This document shows positions 25,101 to 33,622 of a DNA stretch of 64,000 nucleotides, one piece after another. The translations under genes were made by a program, and so were the position numbers. Every line of letters starts with the position of its first letter. The stretch's first letter is position 1. The notes under the pieces are model-generated. The model was given only the letters and a program-made list of their open reading frames with translations, searched no databases and was not told the origin of the DNA. Source of the stretch: Monosporascus cannonballus (Eukaryota > Ascomycota > Sordariomycetes > Xylariales); NCBI GenBank assembly GCA_004154925.1, contig QJNS01000249.1:48338-112337 (forward strand), given 5' to 3'.

Positions 25101-26493
25101 GCTTAAACTACAAATTATTCAACGCGTTCAAACTACAAATAAACGAATAAATAAAACGACTAAATCAAATAATAGAAACTTACTTACGATATTATATTAA
25201 TTACAATCAAAACAGCTTGATTAAAAAACTGCTTTCGACGCAATTAAGATATAATACTAGTTATTACGAAAACATCAAAACAACTCCAATAAACGCTAAT
25301 TTCGATTTTAAATCAAACGTTTACAAAAATATATATAGCAAACCTATTAATATCTAAATAATTCTTATATTAAAACAACTTAAACAATTACACTAAAAAA
25401 TAAAAACAAAGTTAAAATTCGTATATAACTAAATAAATAAGTACTATAACGAAAAACGGTTAAAAAATTAACCTTCGAAAAAAAATAGTTGATCTCGTTA
25501 TCAAAAACATTTAAACAAAAAACTTAACAAAGAACTCGACTTTAAATATATCGGTTTATACAAAATCGTTAAGAAAATTTTAAAAAACAACTACTAATTA
25601 AAACTTTTACCAAAAGTTAAACTCTATCCAGTTATTTATATTTCTTTATTCGAATTAACAACGTATATAATCAAGATATATATAACCCAAAACTAGATGG
25701 AAGTAGAAAACGACACGATGTACAAGGTAAAAAAGATATTCGATATAAGAAAAACGAACGGCCTTATACAGTACCTAATCAAATAAAAAAAAGCACTCGG
25801 ACTCCGAAAACACCTAGAAATCCGTCAAAAATCTTATTAACGCCTAACGCCTACTGAAAAATTTTCATCGACAATAACGAGATTACTAAAAAAGGTCTCT
25901 CAGTTAAAGTCTTCAGAAATAAACCAGTTAATAAGTAATACAGGTAAAGGAACCTCGGCCTTCGCACGCTTTTATTCGTCTAATTCATCCATTAACTGGA
26001 ATTCACGATTAACAATTTTAATTTTCTTAATATAAAATTTTTTTAACGACGAAATCGAAAAAGACAACTAATAATCTCATTAATATCACGCTATTTGCGT
26101 ACCAGATCTTTCTTTTTTTTTTTGCTAAAAGCGCAAAAAGATTTTCTTAATAATAGCTTTCTTACAATCTAAACGATCTTTTCCTTTTTAATATAACGCA
26201 AAAAATCAATTAGAACATTAAAGCTATAATAACGACGACTATTTTTGATACATTTGTTATAACGCCGAATTTCTTTAATTATCTAACATTTGGTACTATT
26301 TTCGAAACAAAGCGTATATGGCATAATTTCAAAATCAAACTTAGTAATATAAGCAGCTAGAAAATCTTGATTTTCTCTTTAATTAGGACGACTGCAAAAC
26401 CTACGGTTAATGATACGACTTGCTATAATAAAAAAATAACTTATCAAAAAAGAAAAATCTTTAAAGGCAAAAATTCTAGAAAATGAGAGATCG

Positions 26494-26863
26494 TATTATA
26501 ATCGAAATAAAGATCGGTTGCAAAAAACGGTCGATTCTACGCGAAAAAGGTTATGAAATTTAGATCTCTTTTATCGTCAAGATCTAAGTAAATTTATATA
26601 GAATCAATCGAATTCAATAATATTAGATTTATAACGGTATCAAAATCTAATAAAAATTTAATTAATCTGTAAAGAATATATACGTTCGTTATTTCTATAA
26701 TTTAGATAGCATTAGCTTGTAATACAACCTCGTTACCTAATACATCTTTAGTATTAGGAAACGTAACTAAATTACTTTATTGCTTAGATTTCCACGATAC
26801 TCCTGCTAACATAAACCCGTACGCCTTAGATTTAATAGTTGGTTAAACCGCTTAGCCGTCACA
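26494..26863 (+). repeat. Chromovirus right (3') LTR
   Basis: A 370-bp copy of 20,060-20,428, ending GCCGTCACA, followed directly by the target duplication ATATT. It keeps more C and G than the left copy. Confidence 0.85.
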
Positions 26864-26868
26864 ATATT
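26864..26868. repeat. Right target-site duplication of the chromovirus
   Basis: ATATT, identical to 20,055-20,059. On the minus strand it lies just after the KS end motif VNSFGF, so the insertion point within the host gene is exact. Confidence 0.85.
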
Positions 26869-28165
26869 CGGTATCTTCGAATCCGAAACTGTTAACATTA
26901 GCTCGTCTAAATGCTCCCGCTGTTAATTTCCGCCAAACCTTTAACATAATGGGTATTTTTAAATAATAATAATACGGCTTTATAACTAGGTTTAGCCGAT
27001 CGAAGTGTAGGTTTGGTGGCATCAGCCCATATTACACAGCCCGCGAGGCATTAAAAAGGCTTCCGAATCCAGTTGCACCCCCTAAAGGTCTTATAACACT
27101 CTTAATCGAACCAACGTGGATTTTTCCGTTTTTGAGGCCTCCCGCTATTCGGTCGTTAAGACCTCATGATCATGATTAGGGAAAAACGTCGTGCTGATGC
27201 CCCCCCGCCTCTTTGGATCTCCACCCGGAGCGCCTGAACCTAGTTAGAGGTTTTATGGGAGTATTGATTGCAGATAGAAGAATCTCCTGTGCCATTGGCC
27301 TTTAAGTATTGGCAACGGTCTTCCTCCTTCCGACAGTCCAGGCCACATCTTGCATACGTCGACTACATAAGCTCAGCCTGAGCAACCGCACTCGGAACCG
27401 TGAAACCTGCCGAACGGCCATCTTGATTAACACCAGTGTTCCGTATTATGCTTTCTTTGGGTTTTTGATAACGACAGCAGCGAAGCCTTCTCCCCGAGTA
27501 TAGCCGTCGGCACCGGCATCCCACATGCGGGAGCGCCCAGTGGGGGAAAGCATTCGGAACTTTTATAATTTCAGTTTCTGGCGGATATTTTATTGATAGG
27601 GGAACATGACTCACACTGGACAAGAAACTGAACAGCTCGGGGCTGAAAACCAAATTCACTCCAGCAACTCTGGCCATTTCAGATTCTCCACTCCTTAACG
27701 GTTAAACTGCTTGGCGCGGGGCAACGTGGCTAGAAGAACAGCCCGTGTCGATATTTACAGAAGCTCCCTTCCAGTCAAAGGCATATAATACGCGGTTGGC
27801 TAAGATAAAACGAGCAATACCCCTCTCTCCCTGTATACTGTGGGTGGTAGTTTACATCCTTTAGTATAAGGTCGCGGTAATCATCTGACATTTGACCCAC
27901 AAACACACCGGTTGGTGAGCCCCTGAGTTGCGAAATTAAGTATCCAGCAGATCCTATGGATTCGTAGACTGTTTTTAGGATCATACGCTATTGAGGGTCC
28001 ATCAATTCAGTTTCTCTGGTGCTGATATTGAAAAAGTTATTGTCAAAGGTCAATGGATCGTCCTCAGGGAAGTAGGCCTTCGTCACGTTCCGTTGTCTAT
28101 GATGCTTGTGTTCTGCAGCTATGATTCAAGAAACCTTCCGGTGTACTGACTCTAGGGTACTCTGA
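26869..28165 (-). pseudogene. Polyketide synthase relic: ketosynthase (KS) domain
   Basis: The minus strand reads almost a whole KS domain of the highly reducing fungal type, scattered over three frames by frameshifts. In order: NVTKAYF (near 28,085), NNFFNISTRE, MDPQ followed by [54 protein letters not shown] with the active-site Cys (near 27,740), [29 protein letters not shown] and KANGTG where EAHGTG belongs (one catalytic His is Asn). The rest reads HVGSIKSVI with the second catalytic His position replaced, PPNLHFDRLNPS and VNSFGF at the chromovirus junction. The start codon and first 30 or so residues are not recognisable. The gene is dead by frameshifts, stops, lost catalytic residues and insertions. 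Confidence 0.92.
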
Positions 28166-28659
28166 ATTCTCATGATCTAAGCCCGTAAGGTTGAACCGGG
28201 TATGTGGGATTATGTGAGACCCTGACATCACACACAGAAGCATATAACTGAAGAAGAAGTGTATTAAAGGTTGCCTGACCTCTAGAAGGTCCTAGCTAGA
28301 AAGTGAGGGTAACGAACCCTCCTTTTATACACGTAAATACAACTGTAGCTAAGAGGAAAAGATACCGGGGGTGCATAAAGTAGCCTCGTTTCGGTAGGTG
28401 ATCAAACTAAGCCAAGGCTTAGCTGTTTGATCGACTTCAGCTGGGTCTGACAGATTATTACCCGAGTAGTTATGGTATTCGCGTTCTAGTTTTGTTAAAA
28501 ATGAAAAGAAGAAAAAAGAAATCAAATTTATAATATAACTCATATAATGTTGTATTAAGGATATTAGTGGAATCTAACAAGTTTATGAACATATATATAT
28601 ATATATCTCAATATAGATATGAAGCAAAATAATTATGAGATCTGATATTGTCCTGCCAT
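28166..28659. other. Divergent upstream region between the PKS relic and the EthD gene
   Basis: Intergenic, moderately AT-rich with an AT dinucleotide run near 28,592-28,608. It would have been the shared promoter of the PKS (-) and the EthD gene (+). No coding signal recognised. Confidence 0.5.
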
Positions 28660-28677
28660 AATGTGAGGCCTCACATT
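28660..28677. promoter_or_regulatory. 18-bp perfect palindrome, candidate operator
   Basis: AATGTGAGGCCTCACATT is its own reverse complement over all 18 bases. It lies 226 bp upstream of the EthD start codon, in the divergent interval shared with the PKS relic. Cluster-specific zinc-cluster or bHLH regulators bind such symmetric sites, but no factor can be named from the sequence. Confidence 0.4.
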
Positions 28678-28902
28678 TTTCGGCACTCCAGGTCCGATAA
28701 GAATAAAAAGAGGCCGTTTTAATGTTACATCGAGCCTGACGAGCGACGTGAGTGGCTGGCGTCAGACCGGCCCCGAACTCCCATCGAGGGGTCCTTCAAG
28801 CAAACTACCTGGAGTTCAAGTAGAAATGGAATCTATCCCCCTCTATCAACGAATTTTTTTTTTCTTCTCAGACAGCACGGTATCCATCACGAGACCATCA
28901 AG

Positions 28903-29582
28903 ATGGCTGACATCTCTGCCCAGCAAGGAGGACAACCTCTGAAATACACAGTCACCCACTATCGTAAACAGCAACACACCCATGAGGAATTCATAAAGTG
29001 GATGGCCGAAAAGCACCTTCCAGTTGCTATGCCCATTTTCAAGAAACACGGCGTTCTCGGGTATTCGCTCGCAAGTGCTTCTTAAACTTTGAACCGTTCA
29101 AAGCTCTTAGGTTTGATATATAGTTCGTTACGCCGCCTCTGCTTAATACCGCACTAAGACAGGAAGTTGGGAAGTTCCGACCTAGTTGGGATTTCGCTGA
29201 TTTCGATTTTTTTATCGAATATACGATCCCCAATGTAGAAGTTATCAAAAATATTATGTCGTATCCAGACTGGGCGGCAGCGATCAAGGGCCAGGATGAC
29301 TGGGTTGACATGGCGAAGGCCTTGGTTTCCCTGGGATATTCTACCCCTTATGTCATGGAAAAGGGCACCCCTAGCTGGGGTCTTCGGGTGATTGTTGTTC
29401 CTTTCCGAAGCACTATATCAGTGGATCACCCACACCAAGTGGGATCACCGCTTCCTAGCTTCCTACAAGTCAATATACCCTCAAGAGCTGTGTATCTGCT
29501 CCTTAGTAAGTGTGACACCTTACCTGCTGGAAACCAGGGAGGTTGTGAACATGCCAAAGTGACTAGGGCGTACACACTGTAG
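28903..29582 (+). CDS. EthD-domain (dimeric alpha-beta barrel) protein, possibly decaying
   Basis: Exon 1 (28903-29070, 56 residues) starts MADISAQQ and continues YTVTHYRK and KHLPVAMPIFKKHGVLGYSL. A 53-bp intron (29071-29123) with a GC donor (GCAAGT) and TAG acceptor joins it in phase to FVTPPLLN. Then come WDFADFDFFIEY, YPDWAAAIKGQDDWVD and SLGYSTPYVMEKG. This is the fungal EthD family found in polyketide clusters, whose characterised members (TpcK/MdpH type) decarboxylate aromatic polyketide acids. The assignment to that subfamily is tentative. After STPYVMEKG the frame runs on without a known tail to 29,582. Splicing 29,388-29,439 (weak GTGATT donor) instead leads to TPYLLETREVVNMPK and a stop at 29,562, a family-like C-terminus. 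The C-terminal exon is therefore uncertain, and the gene may be damaged. Confidence 0.72.
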
Positions 29583-30996
29583 GGCAAACCAGGGCTGGCC
29601 TTATTCGACATCCCTAGACGCTCGTTTACCTACCTAGTAGCTAGCATATCAGAATAGAACGATCTCGCATGGTTCTGAGTCCTAATATCTCGCGTTACGA
29701 TTCACTACAGAGGGAAAACAGATCACGGACGACAAGCTTGTAAAACCAATCTTTACAGCCTTGCAGTAATTACCTCCTCGGCTGCGATAAGGTCACATAG
29801 TAACCAGCCATTGCATTGCATTGTTGGTTTAGTTCTAGAATAAATGGGAATTTCTTATCCAGTTATATAACGAGAATCTGGTTTTTTATGGAGCATATAG
29901 CTGTTCGGGTTCGTGTCATTGCCGCTGACGGTTACTACGTGACCTTAATCGAAGTCAAGGAGATAGGACGAATATGTTTCCTCCTCTCTCCATCCCCACC
30001 CCCACCTTCCTGCCGCGCTCCAACAAATATAGGCTGTTACATGATTGGTTTAAGAACGAAGTGGTGGTGTCCACAATACTGGCAGGCAGTTAGCTGCATC
30101 CTGCGGTGTTGACTTTGCCTACCGCCTGTGCCGTCTGTGTTGGGACATGAGGGGAAAGGTCCTCTCGGCAGCAGTGTGCGTACTCTCTCTCGGGAGAACA
30201 GCTCTAAAAATATCGTTATCCCCGTTTGACAGTGAACCGTGAGGGCTTTCTCTCTGTAGGCTGTACAGCGAAGTCCCATTAAGGCGCTCGAACGATATGA
30301 TGAAGGCCTCCAACGGGGACGTATGCGACATAGAGGACGTGCTCATACTCTCGTTGTGTTACGAGTCAAGAGCCTGCGCCTCCAATGATAACTGTTATTG
30401 TCTTAGCCTTGCTGGAGAGCTCGGAGACCTCTAAACAGCTCGTCGAGCCTACAAATTCTAAGACGACCTACTAGGAGATCGGATGTAGTAAGAGCCATGC
30501 CCTAGATTCGCTGGAAAATCAGCGCGAAACAGGTTTCGCCCCGTCGAAGAATAGATGGCGTGAGAGGAAGTTGTCCTGTCCGACTGCCTTAAATACTTTG
30601 GTAAAACCGATGTGCTAAAAACCAAAAGGGGAGCACTTTATATGTCGGTGGTGGGGGTGCGAGGCCTGATTCGGCCCTGGGACACCATGAGCAGTCCTTT
30701 ATCTCTTGTACGCTACCCTATTAACACATCGTAGCACCCTTCCAGCTTCGGGTTTCTGAGTTCAGGCGCATTTGATCTGAAATAATCCCCTTTTACAGCA
30801 AGCCTAGTCCAAAGGACCGCTTCGCAAACGGATGACTCCAAAGAGAGGACCTGATATTACCAGGATGAAAGGGAAAACGAGCAGTAACGTGCTATTAGTA
30901 GGATACCCGAAATTATATGCGCATATTGGGGCAAAGTCCATGTATCAGGTCGTAGTCGCACCAAACTGAATATGTCCCCTATATCTCAGACCCCGA
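29583..30996. other. Intergenic region
   Basis: Lies between the EthD gene (+) and the GH76 gene (-), that is, downstream of both. No coding frame, repeat or RNA gene recognised. Confidence 0.5.
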
Positions 30997-32127
30997 TCAA
31001 AGCCCAGCTACCATCAGATTGACCGCACTCGCCTGTCTCGCGTTGGAGAACGTATCAAAAGGCCCCTGCCAAAGATAGCCGTAGAAATCACTCCCGTTCC
31101 GCGAGCTGTCGTAGGCCGACCGCGCGTTGGCCTCGATGAACTCCCTGTACGGCCGCTCGCCCGGCAATGCCCCGTCCAACTTTGCCAGATATCGGATGAA
31201 TATGCCTTTGAAGATCGGCGTGTCGACCTCGCAGTCGGGCCCCGGAGGGCAGTCTTCTGTCAGGATCCCGTCACGCACGAGCAAGTCGCTGCTGAGCACG
31301 GCATCTGCGACGGCCCGCGCTCTCTCGATGAACGAGTGATTCCCAGTCGCCTCGAACAGATCGACGAGACCGCCCAGCAGCACACCCTGGTTGTAGGTCC
31401 AAGTCGGGTGCCCATTGTTGACGCACGCCGCGTCCTGCGTGAGCCCGTCATTGACCAGGTTCTCGCTGTTGATCATGCCGCTCGCCGCGAACCACTCCCA
31501 TTCGAATAGGCTCTGATTCAGATACTTGGTGTCCCCCGGGATCAACCTATGCAGCCTCGCCGTGAGCGTCAGATACAGCTCGTTGGAGATCGCGTTCTGG
31601 TACTCGAGGTTCCTGATGTCCCATATGAGCCCGCCGCCGCAGGTCGTCGTATTCCAGTACCTGAACATGTACTCCTCGCCCAGCCTCGCGATGTCCAGGT
31701 ACTCCCCGCCGCCTGTGAGCTCGTACATCGAGGTCATGGCGAGGGCCCACCACCCCGTGTCATCGGTGCTGTCGGCGCGGAACTCGCCGCCGCCCTCGGG
31801 CCACCAGGGGACGGGGACCCGCTGCCTCTCGATCGTGTTGAGGGCCTGCGCCAGGTACTCCGGCGACCCCGTTGCGAGCATGTAGTCCAGCATCGCCTGC
31901 AATGCGATCCCGGACTGATACCACGGGCTCTTGGGTTCGCCGTAGAGGCCAGTATGGTTCACGTAAGTGGACATCATGGCTTCGACCGCCGCAGTCGCCA
32001 CGGCATGGAAGTCGAAGTCATGCTGGCGAGGGGATAGATCCACAGCCGGCCATGACGCTCCCGTGGCTGCTCCTAGCCTCGCGAGAAGCGGTACGGCGGC
32101 TAGACAGCGCCGTGTTCGTCGTAGCAT
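30997..32127 (-). CDS. Secreted GH76 family protein (alpha-1,6-mannanase type)
   Basis: A single exon of 376 residues with GC-rich third positions. Residues 1-24 form a signal peptide (Arg-rich start, then a hydrophobic core ending near ATGAS). The body is a glycoside hydrolase family 76 (alpha/alpha)6 barrel. The catalytic Asp pair is visible as TDDTGWWAL (D122, D123), and TWTYNQGVLLGGL, GILTEDC and FKGIFIRYLA are conserved family blocks. Enzymes of this family cleave alpha-1,6-mannose backbones; fungal members (Dfg5/Dcw1 relatives) act at the wall on GPI-glycan mannose. Unlike Dfg5/Dcw1 the C-terminus (VNLMVAGL) has no long hydrophobic GPI signal, so the protein should be secreted free. Several N-glycosylation sequons (NHT, NTT, NQS, NHS, NGS) fit secretion. 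Confidence 0.93.
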   Translation of the reverse strand: MLRRTRRCLAAVPLLARLGAATGASWPAVDLSPRQHDFDFHAVATAAVEAMMSTYVNHTGLYGEPKSPWYQSGIALQAMLDYMLATGSPEYLAQALNTIERQRVPVPWWPEGGGEFRADSTDDTGWWALAMTSMYELTGGGEYLDIARLGEEYMFRYWNTTTCGGGLIWDIRNLEYQNAISNELYLTLTARLHRLIPGDTKYLNQSLFEWEWFAASGMINSENLVNDGLTQDAACVNNGHPTWTYNQGVLLGGLVDLFEATGNHSFIERARAVADAVLSSDLLVRDGILTEDCPPGPDCEVDTPIFKGIFIRYLAKLDGALPGERPYREFIEANARSAYDSSRNGSDFYGYLWQGPFDTFSNARQASAVNLMVAGL

Positions 32128-33622
32128 CGCCTTCTTTCCTCTTGGGTTATGCCTGTGTGAAGTTGAGAAGATAGATGGCAGCAGACCAAGAGAGGTCTGG
32201 GCTAGGTGGACACGGTGCGGGCCTCCAAGGTAGCTGCGCGAAAGCGGGCATCTTCGCCCCTTACGTCGTTAAACTTCGAGGCTGCATGATGGTCTGCAGA
32301 GAATCATTCCGAGGGACCCTGGTCCACCAGTCATATCGGCGGGCCTTCCCGGAATCATAGGGTTGCAGCGGATTATACGGCCTTCTTTCCTTGGAAGCTG
32401 GGTGTTGCGGCGCTAAATGCGCACCGCCAACGAAGTCAGGCACTCATGGTGAGCTATTGGTCATGATTTCATGCTGTGTTAGCATTGGCGAGGACTTTCT
32501 CGTGTCTCGCAAGCTTGGCCTTCATCTACAGAAGAGCGGTTAATGCAGCCCTGGAGTAGGTAGGGACGGCTAGTCTCAGTTGCGGTCTCATGACACCGGA
32601 GACCGAATCATGCCGGCACAACAAGTCGATGCCGGGTCCTGGCCGTTCAGATAGAATGAAGCTGATACCTATTACCCAGCGGTGATTCGCAAGAAAGGAT
32701 CAAACCCCATAATGTGCATCTATTAGCTATTCTGCCAGGCCTAATGTGGTACGATTAGGTCGCCATTTGCTCAGGGCCGGGCGCAAATTTGATGGTGGTC
32801 AGAAGAGTTGACTTCTACAGTAAACGAGTACGAGGCAGACATAAGTGCTCAGCCGCACATTTCGACTACTTCTGGTTCACTTTGACGGACATTGAAGGCG
32901 GGAATGAAGCACTTTCTCCAGCTTAACCATGTTCGTTGGACACGTCTCGTACAGTGATGAGGGGGCAAAACCCGGCTCGAGGGACCCCCCATATACAAAT
33001 ATCGGCGTAATGGTGAGCACGTACTCCTAGGATAACAGCCAGCCCGGCAGTGTCGAGTGGGTAATGTTAAGAGGAATGCCCTTTTTTCCATATCACTGTC
33101 AGGCCGTCATTCGTCATAGTACTGATCCGTCAGCAGATTACCAACATTAATGCGCATATGAAGGTAACGGCGAACCGCAAAAACACTTGGGAAATAAAGC
33201 TTTCGAGGTTGCAAATATACATACAGTAATGGATGGATATGGGGGGGACATCCGTTGATGAGAAAGTAAAGCGTGCAGCTGATAACGTCCTTATCTTAGC
33301 TAGTGGGGGCGCAAGTTGCCAATATTGAAGTAAACAAACGTTTCCAGATAAGGACTCGAACTCTCCCGTTGTAAGTGAACAATTACCTAACCAAGTATTT
33401 CCTTTTTCCGACATTGAACTAGATGCCCACAGAGGTGGCATCACCACTCCAAAGCCTGGCTTCAGCTAGATACTCGGTTTCATTTTCCTCTTCTTTACAT
33501 TCCTTGCCAATCTGTATGATGCCTTGAGAACTATATCGGATACCGATTTTAATAACTTACAAGCGAATGTCCCCATATGATTCCAGGGAACGACCTTGAC
33601 CGTGTATATCCAGACTTTGACC
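32128..33622. other. Divergent promoter region of GH76 and GPI13
   Basis: Upstream of both neighbours. No convincing frame or RNA gene. A CT-rich stretch (about 33,478-33,505) lies shortly before the GPI13 start. Confidence 0.5.

Larger units (their letters stand above)
20060..26863 (+). mobile_element. Ty3/gypsy chromovirus, full length, RIP-inactivated
   Basis: A 6,804-bp element with about 370-bp LTRs and a perfect 5-bp target duplication. Although every frame is full of stops, the pol order of Ty3/gypsy can be followed on the plus strand. An LDCG protease-like motif lies near 22,537. The reverse transcriptase has RIINYILRKYLDI, then YFDN (23,631-23,642) where the catalytic YLDD belongs, then IFIYS. 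RNase H reads YTDHQN at 24,271-24,288. The integrase core includes VIVDRLTK at 24,916-24,939. A C-terminal chromodomain (KVKKIFDIRKTNG... near 25,710-25,830) places it among chromoviruses, whose chromodomain usually steers insertion to heterochromatin. A purine-rich tract (GAAAATGAGAGA) precedes the right LTR. It sits just after the KS domain of the PKS relic, opposite in orientation. Confidence 0.93.

Noticed and set aside
12960..26950. AT-rich block as a centromere fragment or mitochondrial insertion
   Set aside because: Nearly all of it is explained by two retrotransposons and PKS pieces with exact boundaries; AT richness follows from RIP. No mitochondrial gene motifs were seen.
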